Shown here in pieces: positions 18,458 to 28,000 of a DNA stretch of 64,000 nucleotides. A model generated the notes under the pieces. The model was not told the origin of the DNA, did no database searches, and worked only from the letters and a program-made list of their open reading frames with translations. Source of the stretch: Phytohabitans flavus (GTDB taxonomy: Bacteria; Actinomycetota; Actinomycetes; Mycobacteriales; Micromonosporaceae); assembly GCF_011764545.1 (NCBI RefSeq), contig NZ_AP022870.1, positions 2,402,001 through 2,466,000 of the forward strand, read 5' to 3'. Every line of letters starts with the position of its first letter. Positions within the stretch are counted from its first letter, which is position 1. The position numbers and the translations under genes were made by a program.

Positions 18458-19357
18458 CTAGCCGGCGCGGAGGATGAGGTCGTTGGTGCCCTGCTCGCCC
18501 TGGACGTCCACGGTCGGCAGCCGCCCCGGAGACAGCGGCACGAGGCGGTCCGGGCGCGGGATGAAGCACCGGTACCCCAGCTCGACGCAGAGCCGCGCCA
18601 GCAGCGCACGCAGCTGCGGCGTGCCGGGGAGTACCTCGACGAAGATGGTGGGTCGGTGTTCGCGCAGCGGCGCCCAGCTCGCGGCGAGCAGCGCGTGCTC
18701 CTGGCCCTCGACGTCGACCTTCAGCACGTCGACGCCGTCGAGCAGCGACCGCACGTCCACCGCCGGTACGCGGACCGTGGTGGCCCGGCGGTCCGCCATC
18801 GACGCGGGCAGCTCGGAGCCCCGGGCCATGAAGGCCACGGTCGGCGTACCCTGCTGCTCCCACGGCACGACGAGGTCGATGTACGGCTGGGCCGGGTCGG
18901 CGGTCGCGGCGGCGGCGAGCACCTCGACCGAGGTGATGCCGTTGAGGGCCAGGTTTTCGCGGCAGGTGCGGGCCGAGGTCGGGTGCGGCTCCACCGCCAG
19001 GTACCGGGCGCCCGGTGCGGCCCGACCGCCCTGCACCGCGTAGTAGCCGACGTTGCTGCCCAGCTCGACCACCTTCGCCGCGCGCCGGCAGGCGTACCGC
19101 CACCAGGGCAGCAGCTCGGGCTCCCAGCCCCGCTCGCCGCCCCAGTACAGCTGCTGCGTCACCTGCGAGTCCGCGTTGACGAACCGCAGCTCCGGGTTGT
19201 CTGGCAGCGCGAACGTGTGTACCGCGCGGGGCACTCCACCCCACCGCACCGCGCGGCGCACGGGCGAGTACCGGCGCAGCGGCGGGACCGCGGCGAGCGG
19301 CAGCCGCCGTACGAGCCCGGTGAGCACGGCCCGCCCGGCAAGGTAGGCGACGCGCAT
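18458..19357 (-). CDS. FkbM family methyltransferase
   Basis: A 299-residue SAM-dependent methyltransferase. The motif VVELGSNVGYYAV near residue 105 binds SAM, and DVLKVDVEGQEHALL is the diagnostic FkbM box. FkbM enzymes O-methylate polyketides or sugars, but no biosynthetic cluster surrounds this gene, so the substrate is open. No export signal is clear; the basic N-terminus (RAVLTGLVRRLPLAAVPPLRR) may be membrane-associated. Confidence 0.9.
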   Translation of the reverse strand: MRVAYLAGRAVLTGLVRRLPLAAVPPLRRYSPVRRAVRWGGVPRAVHTFALPDNPELRFVNADSQVTQQLYWGGERGWEPELLPWWRYACRRAAKVVELGSNVGYYAVQGGRAAPGARYLAVEPHPTSARTCRENLALNGITSVEVLAAAATADPAQPYIDLVVPWEQQGTPTVAFMARGSELPASMADRRATTVRVPAVDVRSLLDGVDVLKVDVEGQEHALLAASWAPLREHRPTIFVEVLPGTPQLRALLARLCVELGYRCFIPRPDRLVPLSPGRLPTVDVQGEQGTNDLILRAG

Positions 19358-19400
19358 GCGCCGGATTGCCCGCGACGCCCGCGCCTAACCGGGCTGGCGG

Positions 19401-19892
19401 CTACTTGGGCAGGATGCCGCGCTCGACGGCGACCCGTACGAAGTCGTCGACCATGCGGTTGAAGAGCGTGGCGAGCTGCTCCCGCTCGCCCGGGTCCCAG
19501 GCCGACAGGGCGTGCTGGATCGACTGGCAGCCCACGCCGAGGACGCGCTCGACCGCGTCGCGGCCGGCGGTGGTGAGGCGGACGCGGTACGCCCGGCGGT
19601 CGGCCGGGTCGGGCACCCGCTCGACGTAGCCGACGCTTTCGAGGCGCTGCACCTGCCGGGTGACATGGGGTGCCTCGACGGCGAGCCGGGCGGCGATGTC
19701 GCCGGAGCGCTGCGGCCCCGCGTCGTGGAGCAGGCGCAGGATCGGCACGGCCGCCCGGTCGACCGAGACGCCCGCCTCGACCGCGATCTGGTGGTGCTGG
19801 CGGGCCCTGTTCAACAGGTGGCTGATCCGGGAGAGGGCGCGCTCGATCTCGACGATGTCGGAGGGGATCTGGGCGCGTACGTCAGCCGGCAT
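19401..19892 (-). CDS. MarR family transcriptional regulator
   Basis: A 163-residue winged-helix regulator with the MarR core QRSGDIAARLAVEAPHVTRQ (recognition region) and the wing DPADRRAYRVRLT near residues 100-112. It is divergent from the MFS transporter at 19944. The gap of 51 bp contains a near-perfect palindrome (19913-19931), the likely operator for both genes. Neither start has a convincing ribosome binding site, so leaderless transcripts are possible. Confidence 0.92.
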   Translation of the reverse strand: MPADVRAQIPSDIVEIERALSRISHLLNRARQHHQIAVEAGVSVDRAAVPILRLLHDAGPQRSGDIAARLAVEAPHVTRQVQRLESVGYVERVPDPADRRAYRVRLTTAGRDAVERVLGVGCQSIQHALSAWDPGEREQLATLFNRMVDDFVRVAVERGILPK

Positions 19893-19912
19893 GTGACAAA
19901 GCCTACCGTGGC

Positions 19913-19931
19913 GTTACTTAACTTAAGCAAC
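19913..19931. promoter_or_regulatory. Probable MarR operator
   Basis: GTTACTTAA and TTAAGCAAC flank a central C, a 19-bp palindrome with one mismatch. It occupies the middle of the 51-bp divergent gap and ends 12 bases before the transporter GTG. This fits MarR-type sites, which are typically 16-20 bp palindromes covering the promoter. Confidence 0.75.
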
Positions 19932-19943
19932 TATCGTCGGCAC

Positions 19944-21440
19944 GTGCCGAAAGATCAAACACGGGCCGCCTCGGGTGGGCTCACGCTGATGGCGCTGGCC
20001 ATCGCCGGACTCGTCGTCTCGTTGCAGCAGACCCTCGTACTGCCGCTGCTGCCCCGGCTGATGCACGAGCTCGACGCCTCGGTCACCGAGGTGACCTGGG
20101 TGTTCACCGCGACGCTGCTGGCCGGCGCGGTGGCGACGCCGCTGCTGTCGCGCTTCGGCGACATGTACGGCAAGAAGAAGATGATCATTGCGGCGATGGT
20201 GACGCTCATCGCCGGCTCGATCGTCTGCGCGCTCTCCACCTCGCTCGGCACGCTGATCGCCGGCCGGGCGCTGCAGGGCGTCTCCGCGGCGATGATCCCG
20301 CTCGCGATCGGCACGATCCGGGACGCGTTCCCGCGCGAGCGGGTGATGTCCGCGATCGGCATCGTCTCCGCCACCATGGGCGTCGGCGGCACGGTCGGCA
20401 TGCTGATCACCGGCGTGATCGCGCAGCACACCGAGAGCTACCGCCCGATCTTCTGGATCGGCACCGCCGCCGCCGTGCTCGGCCTGATCCTGATCGCCGC
20501 CTTCACGCCGGACCTCGGCACCCGCACCGGTGGCCGCCCGGACGTGCTCGGCGCGCTCCTGCTCGCGGTGTGGCTGGTCAGCCTCCTGCTGGGGATCAGC
20601 GAGGGCGGGTCGTGGGGCTGGGGCTCCGGCCGCACGGTCGGCCTCTTCGCCGCTGCGGTGGTGCTCTGCGCGGTGTGGGTGCTCGTCGAGCTGCGGGTGC
20701 GCGAGCCGCTGGTACGCATGAGCCTGCTCGTCGGCCCCCGCTCGCTCACCGCCAACCTGGCCTCGCTGCTGCTGGGCTTCGCGATGTTCGGCGGCTTCAC
20801 GCTGATCTCCAACTTCGTGCAGACCCCGAAAGACCAGCTCGGGTACGGCCTGAGCGGCTCGGTGCTCGACGTCGGCCTGTACCTGCTGCCCAGCACGTTC
20901 GGCATGATGCTGTTCTCGACGCTCGCCGGCCGGTTCGAGCGGCGCCTCGGCACCGCGTACACCCTGGCCATCGGCTCACTCCTCGTCGCGGCGAGCTTCG
21001 TCTACCTGACGATCTCCAACGGCCACGTCTACGACGTGCTGATCTACAGCGGCGTGATGGGCGCCGGCATCGGCATCGGGTACGCGGCGCTGGGCACGCT
21101 GGCCGTACAGCACGTGCCGATGAGCCAGAGCGGCATCGCCAGCGGCATCAACACGCTGGTCCGCACCGTCGGCGGCAGCATCTCCGGCGCGGTGACGGCC
21201 TCACTGCTGACCAGCCACGTGATCGAGGGCACGAGCGCACCAAGCCTGGACGGGTACACGCTGTCCTTCGTCGTGGTCGCGGTAGGCGGCGCGGTGGCGG
21301 CCGCGATCGCCCTCATCCACGGCCTCGCCTACAAGCACGACCGCGCCCACGAACGCCCACTGTCCGATCTGGACACATCCCCGAGCGCCGAGCTGGCCGC
21401 CGTAGCCGGCGACTACGGCGACGTCCCCGCCCGCCGCTAG
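19944..21440 (+). CDS. MFS drug transporter (DHA2/EmrB-QacA type)
   Basis: A 498-residue membrane protein with about 14 hydrophobic segments. TM1 carries SLQQTLVLPLLPRL, and the loop between TM2 and TM3 carries the motif A-like RFGDMYGKKKM. Such proteins export drugs or metabolites using the proton gradient. The start is GTG 19944; a longer ORF upstream is antisense to the MarR gene. Divergent MarR control suggests ligand-induced efflux. The C-terminal 30 residues are hydrophilic. The intergenic elements at 21466 and 21669 follow. Confidence 0.93.
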   Translation: MPKDQTRAASGGLTLMALAIAGLVVSLQQTLVLPLLPRLMHELDASVTEVTWVFTATLLAGAVATPLLSRFGDMYGKKKMIIAAMVTLIAGSIVCALSTSLGTLIAGRALQGVSAAMIPLAIGTIRDAFPRERVMSAIGIVSATMGVGGTVGMLITGVIAQHTESYRPIFWIGTAAAVLGLILIAAFTPDLGTRTGGRPDVLGALLLAVWLVSLLLGISEGGSWGWGSGRTVGLFAAAVVLCAVWVLVELRVREPLVRMSLLVGPRSLTANLASLLLGFAMFGGFTLISNFVQTPKDQLGYGLSGSVLDVGLYLLPSTFGMMLFSTLAGRFERRLGTAYTLAIGSLLVAASFVYLTISNGHVYDVLIYSGVMGAGIGIGYAALGTLAVQHVPMSQSGIASGINTLVRTVGGSISGAVTASLLTSHVIEGTSAPSLDGYTLSFVVVAVGGAVAAAIALIHGLAYKHDRAHERPLSDLDTSPSAELAAVAGDYGDVPARR

Positions 21441-21465
21441 CCCGCCGCCCACCCGGCTCCTGGAT

Positions 21466-21632
21466 CTAGCGCCTGTTTCAAGATCCTTGCCGGGCTGCGC
21501 CGGGTCCAGACGACGACCGGCGGCGCCGGGCGTAAGGCCGCATACAACACCGGTATGCGACCTTGCGCCCGACTTGCCGGATCGCCGCCTGGATCCCGGC
21601 TCGCCTCGACAATCCTTTGAAACAGGCCCTAG
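21466..21632. repeat. 167-bp inverted-repeat (MITE-like) element with internal hairpin
   Basis: The ends are imperfect inverted repeats of about 42 bp (21466-21508 and 21590-21632), both beginning CTAG and sharing CCTGTTTCAA. Inside, 21528-21545 and 21553-21570 form an 18-bp stem, with 16 matches and two G-T positions, around a seven-base loop. There is no coding capacity. Terminal inverted repeats on a short non-coding body suggest a miniature transposable element. It is unrelated in sequence to the element that starts 37 bp further on. A further 11-bp inverted repeat (21629-21639 and 21660-21670) bridges the gap between the two. Confidence 0.75.
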
Positions 21633-21820
21633 TCGACTTCCCGCCGCCCCGACGACAGAAAGTCGACTAGATCCAGATTCATTGAGCTACCGCGACGTCC
21701 GCGGTGGTCCGGACCGCTGCTCCCGCGGCCTCACCCTCCGCGCTCCACACCCAACACACCTTGAGCGCCGGGAGCGCGCTACGCGCGCCTTCGGCGCGCG
21801 GCTACCGGTCAAGATCCCGA

Positions 21821-21879
21821 CAAAATCCCTGATTTTGCTGCTTCCGGCGAAGGTTGAGCCAGCAAAATCAGGGATTTTG
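21821..21879. repeat. 20-bp perfect inverted repeat inside copy 3
   Basis: Arms at 21821-21840 and 21860-21879 are exact reverse complements around a 19-base loop. The arms are AT-rich (CAAAATCCC...GATTTTG) against a GC-rich background, so the stem stands out from local composition. Confidence 0.92.
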
Positions 21880-22020
21880 CTGCCACCTGGTCCCGCTGCG
21901 GCTCTGTGGGGCTCGGGGGTTGCGGTTACCCCTTCTTCGCCTCCGGCGGGGATCTCCGGCCTCCGGGACGGCACTGCGGGTGGGGTGTGCGCCTGGTGTC
22001 GCGCGCCAGCGGTGATCTCG

Positions 22021-22091
22021 CTGGTGATCGTTCGCCCGATTCCTACACGACACGCCGACGGGGCCGCGGATTCTGGGCGAACGATCACCAG
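22021..22091. repeat. 17-bp perfect inverted repeat inside copy 3
   Basis: Arms at 22021-22037 (CTGGTGATCGTTCGCCC) and 22075-22091 are exact reverse complements around a 37-base GC-rich loop. No T-run follows, so it is not a classical terminator. Confidence 0.92.
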
Positions 22092-22147
22092 AGCCCTCCG
22101 TGGCGAGGGTGGCTCGCCAGGCTTTGGGAAGACTTGTTGCTGCCAGG

Positions 22148-22394
22148 GAGCCTGGCGCGTAATTGGGCACAGGCTCGATGTCAATCCCGCCGCGAGCGGC
22201 TGGAATTCGCCTGGCATCGACGCGCAGGCACCATCGGTTGCCGGGTTTGCCCCATATATTCTTTTGCGAATGTAGATCTAGAACGTCTTGTGTGCTATAT
22301 CGACCCTAAACGTTCTAGATCTACTTCGATCCGACCGCAACGACCAAGCTGGCGGACTTGACGAACAGCGCACCGCCAATTACGCGCCAGGCTC
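22148..22394. repeat. Nested inverted repeats inside copy 3
   Basis: The outer arms at 22148-22166 and 22376-22394 are 19-bp perfect reverse complements. Between them lies a second perfect pair, 22272-22286 and 22310-22324 (GTAGATCTAGAACGT and its complement), around a 23-base loop. The arrangement would form a branched structure in single-stranded DNA or RNA. A solitary TACCACGATCTCT at 22411-22423 matches the right arm of the copy 2 hairpin. Confidence 0.9.
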
Positions 22395-22607
22395 TATAGC
22401 AACAGCTAAATACCACGATCTCTGGCGAAACGGCGCCCGGGTTGGGGTGTGTAGCGCGGAGGGTGAGGCCGCGGGAGCAGCGGTCCGGAGCACCGCGGAC
22501 GTCGCGGTAGCTCGAATCTCCATCCTGGAATAGGTGAGCGAGCTGGAGCGTGGCTTGACGGGCCTGTCCAGGATGATTTAGGGGCCGGTCGCTGGAGGGT
22601 GGCGCTC

Positions 22608-22688
22608 ATGCCGCAGGTGGGCGAGGTACGCGTCGAGGCATGGGATGACGGAACCGCGGTGGTGTTCCGCATTCGCGAGGGCGGCTGA
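22608..22688 (+). CDS. Possible 26-residue small protein
   Basis: ATG 22608 follows GGAGG (22594-22598) at a normal distance and opens a short frame rich in charged residues (EVRVEAWDDGTAVVFRIREGG), ending at 22688, nine bases before the next gene. The peptide has a plausible beta-strand character and amino-acid use like coding sequence, but 26 residues is too short to be sure. It could be a leader or a translationally coupled small protein. Confidence 0.35.
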   Translation: MPQVGEVRVEAWDDGTAVVFRIREGG

Positions 22689-22697
22689 CCCATCCCT

Positions 22698-23093
22698 GTG
22701 GAGCGCGATACGTGGGAGTGGCCGCGCTGGGTGGCCGACGTCATGGGCGCGGTGTTCGCCTTGGCGGTCGTGTCGAGCGGCGTGGCGGTGTGGGGCGCCA
22801 TCAACCATCACTGGTTCGCGGCTGTCGTTTGTGGCTTGGACGCGGTGCTGCTGGCCGGCATCTCCGGCTACGCCCTCCTGACCGACGGGAAGGTCCAGGA
22901 GTGGCGGCGCGGCGAGCATGTCCGGCTGGATGTCGCGGCGTACTCGCGCTTCGCTCCGGACGTGGCCTCGGCGCTCATGCATGCGCCCCGACTGGGCGAC
23001 GGCAGCATCGACCAGGATCACCCGGACGTGGCGGAGGCGGGAGTTCGGCTGTGGTGCCAGGCTCAGGCCTTTGCCACCGGAGAGCCGGCGTAA
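22698..23093 (+). CDS. Small membrane protein of unknown function
   Basis: A 131-residue protein with two adjacent hydrophobic helices (residues 13-33 and 38-62) and a soluble C-terminal half (HVRLDVAAYSRFAPDVASALMHAPRLGDG). The start is GTG 22698. I recognise no family. It may be translated after the small frame at 22608 and is convergent with the gene ending at 23103. Confidence 0.6.
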   Translation: MERDTWEWPRWVADVMGAVFALAVVSSGVAVWGAINHHWFAAVVCGLDAVLLAGISGYALLTDGKVQEWRRGEHVRLDVAAYSRFAPDVASALMHAPRLGDGSIDQDHPDVAEAGVRLWCQAQAFATGEPA

Positions 23094-23102
23094 CGCCGCC
23101 GT

Positions 23103-23390
23103 TCAGGACGCCAAGTCGCGGGTGACCTCGGACCAGTCGAGGCCGTCGAGGTTGACCACGATGGCCTCCTGCGTGGTGCGGGCGATCACCACGACCGCCT
23201 CGGTGTCGGGGTCCGGGTTGCCGCTGATCGCCTCCCGCCGCTTCATACCGGACGTCTGCGAGGTCTGGTCGACCAGCCCGGCGGGCGCGATCCGGTGCAG
23301 CCGCCGGTGAAACGGGTCGATGTCCGTCGGCAGGACGACCCCGCTGGGCGTCCGGAACGCATCGCCGGCGGGAACGTGGACAGCGGGCAT
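23103..23390 (-). CDS. Hypothetical protein, 95 residues
   Basis: A small soluble protein with an N-terminal segment VPAGDAFRTPSGVVLPTDIDPFHRRLH and a C-terminal strand pair TEAVVVIARTTQEAIVVNLDGLDWSE. No known motif is visible. It lies just downstream of the membrane protein gene at 23423-23752 on the same strand, with a 32-bp gap, so the two may share a transcript. Confidence 0.5.
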   Translation of the reverse strand: MPAVHVPAGDAFRTPSGVVLPTDIDPFHRRLHRIAPAGLVDQTSQTSGMKRREAISGNPDPDTEAVVVIARTTQEAIVVNLDGLDWSEVTRDLAS

Positions 23391-23422
23391 CAGGCGGCTC
23401 CTAGCAGTGGCGGTCTGATTTT

Positions 23423-23752
23423 CTACAGCGTCGCGAAGAAGCCGCCGAGGACGACGAGCGGGATGGTGACGAACAGGAAGATGCCGATGCCCGTCAGGAC
23501 CCGACCATCATCGACGGTCTCGCGCTCCGGTGCGTGCCCGAACCAGGCGAACGTGTCCGCGCCGCCCATCTTGGTCAAACCGAGCCCGCCGGTCAGCGCG
23601 ACCAGCGCCCCGGCGGCGACAAGACAGATCCCGAGCCGCGAGACGAACGTGCCGTCGCCGGCCGCGACCCAGATACCAGCGGCGACCGCGGCGACCACCG
23701 CCGCGATCACCACGAGCACGAGTGCTTCGAGGAGACCTTTCACCGCCGTCAT
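23423..23752 (-). CDS. Small membrane protein, three predicted helices
   Basis: A 109-residue protein with hydrophobic stretches at about residues 8-31, 40-60 and 87-108 and a short polar loop (MGGADTFAWFGHAPERETVDDG). It starts at ATG 23752. No function can be assigned. It shares strand and spacing with the gene ending at 23103. Confidence 0.6.
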   Translation of the reverse strand: MTAVKGLLEALVLVVIAAVVAAVAAGIWVAAGDGTFVSRLGICLVAAGALVALTGGLGLTKMGGADTFAWFGHAPERETVDDGRVLTGIGIFLFVTIPLVVLGGFFATL

Positions 23753-23774
23753 GGACCCACGCTAGAAACCTTTG

Positions 23775-23960
23775 TCAAAGCACCGCTAATCGAGGATCGC
23801 GCCGTTGCGAGCGCTTGAGCTTCTCGGTCGCGGGCTTGGCGATGGCACCCAGCAGCTTGAACGCCGTAGAGAGTTCCACTCCGGACAACGTGCTCCGCCC
23901 CTCGCGCTCGACAAACTCCTCCCTGCCTTTGTACCAACCCGCGAGAGCGGCTAGCGGACG
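23775..23960 (-). pseudogene. Possible gene remnant without a start codon
   Basis: Reading leftward, an open frame of about 60 codons encodes a peptide with strongly coding-like composition (GWYKGREEFVEREGRSTL, then VELSTAFKLLGAIAKPATEK), ending at the stop 23775-23777. An in-frame TAG precedes it by ten codons and no ATG or GTG with a ribosome site opens it, apart from an internal GTG giving 34 residues. It looks like the tail of a decayed gene or an unrecognised small gene. The surrounding 284-bp gap (23753-24036) holds nothing else I can identify. Confidence 0.35.
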
Positions 23961-24036
23961 TCTATCCGGCGTCTATGCGTCCCGCTCACGCTGGGTCACG
24001 GTCGTCCGCCGGGGACGGCGAGGGGGAGGCATCGTC

Positions 24037-25643
<1,607 letters not shown>

Positions 25644-25682
25644 ACCGCTGCGTGCCCCGCGACCGCACGGCAGTATGGCGGC

Positions 25683-26680
25683 ATGGGCAAGGCGGGGTAC
25701 GCGATCGGCCTGGTGGTCCACCCGACCCGGCCGGTGCGCGGGTCGGTGGAGATCATCACCCGGTACGCGCGCCGGCACGGGGACGGGTGGTGGCGCGGGA
25801 GGCGGACGCGGCGCGGGTCGGACCCGGGGTGGAGACGGTCGCCGCGGACGGGTTCGTGGACGCGGTCGACGCGGTGGTCAGCCTCGGCGGTGACGGCACG
25901 ATGCTGGGCGCGATGCGGCTGCTCGTCGGCCGGCGCATCCCGATCCTGGGGGTCAACCACGGCAACCTCGGCTTCCTCGTCGAGGTCCGGCCGGAGGGGC
26001 TGGAGGCGGCGCTGGACCGCATGGTGGCTGGCGAGTACTCGGTGGAGCCGCACAGCTGCCTCGACGCGGAGGCCGGCGGCCGGTCGTTCACCGCGTTCAA
26101 CGACGTGGTCGTGACCGCCTCGGCGCAGCTCCGCGCCGCGGTGGTCGACCTGTTCGTGAACGGCGCCGCGCACGGCTACTACCGAGGCGACGCGGTCGTC
26201 GCCTGTACCCCGATCGGGTCGACCGCCTACAACTACGCCGCCGGCGGGCCGGTCATCTCGCCCTCCACGCCCTCGATCGCACTGACCCCGGTCGCGCCGA
26301 TGTCGGGGATCAGCCGCTCGGTGATCTTCGGCGACGGCGACGGTGTGGAGCTGCGCAACCCGGGCGACGGCGAGGCGCTGCGCTTCATCGTGGACGGGGC
26401 GTCGGCCGAACCCTTCGAGCCGGGCGCCGCACTCCGCCTGCGGCTGCGGCCCGAGGCGGTCCACATCGTACGGTTCGACGCCGACATCCACCTACAGCGC
26501 AACCGGGTCAAGCTGAGCCTGCTCGACCTGCCGCTCCGCCCCGACCAGCTGATCGAGCTCGTACCGCCCCAGCTGCGCGAGCGGGCCGAGCAGCTGCGGC
26601 GGCAGGACGACTCAGGGCCGGCAGACCCGCCGGACCAGGTCGTGCCAGCTCTCCGACAGCAGAAGCTCGACCCGCTGTGA
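25683..26680 (+). CDS. nadK: NAD kinase, apparent frameshift
   Basis: About 332 residues with one base restored. The catalytic GGDGTML motif, NHGNLGFL, and the second conserved block TPIGSTAYNYAAGGP are those of ATP- or polyphosphate-dependent NAD kinases, which make NADP from NAD. The frame breaks at the G run 25785-25787; adding one base joins MGKAGYAIGLVVHPTRPVRG to VVAREADAARV. The last 23 codons overlap the convergent TetR gene, and the C-terminal tail looks atypical, so a second end error is possible. It may be an accessory paralogue of the main nadK. Confidence 0.85.
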
Positions 26681-27232
26681 CAGGGGTGCCTCGGCGGTCG
26701 GCTGCATGTAGAGCAGCAGCGGCCCGTCGAGCGCGCCGGTGAGCTGTACGGCGAGCAGGTCGAGATTGGTCGGGCCGAGGTCGATCTGACCCAGGAGCAT
26801 CCTGATGTGCGTCTGTGACAGCGGGGTCTGCGCGCCGGCCGGGATCGGCTGCCGGCCGTCGAGCGCGGCGCGGGCGATCTCCTGGTGCTCCATGAGGAAG
26901 CGGATCCGGGCCTGACCGTAGGCGACCAGCCGGTCGAACGGCGGCGCGCCCGGACCCAGCGGCGGCGGACCGGCCAGCACCAGCTCCTGGAAGGCCCGCT
27001 CGCCGTCGTCCAGCAGCGCCGCGAAGATGCCGGCCCGGGTGCCGAACCGGCGGAACACCGTCCCCTTGCCCAGGCCGGACCGCTCGGCGAGCGCGTCCAT
27101 GGTGATCCGCTCCGCGCCGACCTCGGCGAGCATCTCCCGGGCGGTCGCGATCAGGTGCTGCCGGTTGCGGGCCGCGTCGGCGCGCTCGGTCTGTGGCGCA
27201 CCCCACGTTAGGTCGGTCCGTTTCACAGCCAT
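26612..27232 (-). CDS. TetR family transcriptional regulator
   Basis: A 206-residue regulator. The helix-turn-helix (RITMDALAERSGLGKGTVFRRFGTR) lies near residues 45-70, with a C-terminal SbtR-like ligand domain. ATG 27232 is chosen; longer frames are antisense to the divergent LUD gene. It probably controls that gene through the palindrome at 27266-27279. The gene overlaps the end of nadK by 69 bp on the opposite strand. Confidence 0.9.
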   Translation of the reverse strand: MAVKRTDLTWGAPQTERADAARNRQHLIATAREMLAEVGAERITMDALAERSGLGKGTVFRRFGTRAGIFAALLDDGERAFQELVLAGPPPLGPGAPPFDRLVAYGQARIRFLMEHQEIARAALDGRQPIPAGAQTPLSQTHIRMLLGQIDLGPTNLDLLAVQLTGALDGPLLLYMQPTAEAPLSQRVELLLSESWHDLVRRVCRP

Positions 27233-27265
27233 CACCTTAGCGACGTCTCGCCGAAGCGGGGTAAA

Positions 27266-27279
27266 GTCCGTTTCCGGAC
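27266..27279. promoter_or_regulatory. Palindrome between divergent TetR and LUD genes, probable operator
   Basis: GTCCG and CGGAC flank TTTC, forming a 14-bp inverted repeat in the 70-bp gap between the two start codons. A related GGTCCGTTT occurs inside the start of the TetR gene at about 27214. This is consistent with autoregulation and control of the LUD protein. Confidence 0.6.
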
Positions 27280-27302
27280 CAACCACAGATGAGGAGACAC
27301 CC

Positions 27303-27929
27303 ATGAGCACCATCGACACCGCGGAACGCTTCAGCACGCTGCCGGACGAGGCGACGCTCACCGCGACCGTCGTCGCGCTGGAGGAGCACGGCTTCAGCGT
27401 GGAGGTCGTCGACGACCTCGACGCCGCCCGGCGGGCCACGCTGGCCCGGATCCCGCACGGCGCGACGGTGATGACCAACACCTCGGTGACGCTGAAGGAG
27501 ACCGGCATCGAGGACGCGGTCAACGGCGACGGGCCGTACGAGTCGGCCCGCAACAAGATGCTCGCCCTGGACTACGAGACCGAGGGCCAGCGGATGAAGG
27601 AGATCGCCGGCCAGGCGGAGTACGCGCTGGGCAGCGCGCACGCGGTCACCCGGGACGGGACGCTCGTGATCGCCTCGGCGTCGGGCAGCCAGCTCGCCCC
27701 GTACGCCTGGGGCGCGGCGAACGTGATCCTCGTGGTCGGCGCGCAGAAGCTCGTCCCCACGCTGGAGGCGGCCCGCGAGCGGGTGTACCAGCACAGCCTC
27801 AAGCTGGAGGACGCCCGCGCGCAGGCGGTGTACGGGCAGCACAGCTACGTCGGGAAGGTCCTGGAGATCCACCAGGAGCTGCCCGGCCGCATCCACGTCG
27901 TCCTGATCCGCGAGGTCGTCGGCTTCTGA
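27303..27929 (+). CDS. LUD domain protein (LutC/YkgG-like)
   Basis: A 208-residue protein of the lactate-utilisation LUD family, with ARIPHGATVMTNTSVTL near residue 50, TVTR-like AHAVTRDGTLVIASASGSQLAPYAWG near 120 and VILVVGAQKLV near 145. Related proteins are subunits of the lactate oxidation complex, but the iron-sulfur partners LutA and LutB are not adjacent, so the role is uncertain. AGGAG is placed well before ATG 27303. It is divergent from, and probably controlled by, the TetR gene. Confidence 0.85.
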   Translation: MSTIDTAERFSTLPDEATLTATVVALEEHGFSVEVVDDLDAARRATLARIPHGATVMTNTSVTLKETGIEDAVNGDGPYESARNKMLALDYETEGQRMKEIAGQAEYALGSAHAVTRDGTLVIASASGSQLAPYAWGAANVILVVGAQKLVPTLEAARERVYQHSLKLEDARAQAVYGQHSYVGKVLEIHQELPGRIHVVLIREVVGF

Positions 27930-28000
27930 CGGGACCGGACCCCGACTGGCGTCTATCGGCTGACGATCGGTTGTCGACGCGCCCGGTCCTTCATGGACGG

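Larger units (their letters stand above)
21669..22530. repeat. Inverted-repeat-bounded intergenic element, copy 3 (largest)
   Basis: Left end consensus at 21681-21752 and right end consensus at about 22440-22514, in inverted orientation. The roughly 690-bp interior holds a chain of hairpins: 21782-21800 (8-bp stem), 21821-21879 (20-bp perfect), 22021-22091 (17-bp perfect), and a 19-bp perfect pair at 22148-22166/22376-22394 that encloses a 15-bp perfect pair at 22272-22324. With the 167-bp element before it, it explains why 21441-22607 has no gene. Open frames across it are short, in clashing frames and built from the repeat itself. Confidence 0.85.

Noticed and set aside
21782..22394. CRISPR array in the repeat-rich interior of copy 3
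   Set aside because: The repeats are inverted and all different from each other; there are no regularly spaced direct repeats and no cas genes.
21466..22530. Complete insertion sequence
   Set aside because: No transposase-like frame with a DDE or HUH motif lies between the inverted repeats, so any mobility would need a transposase in trans.
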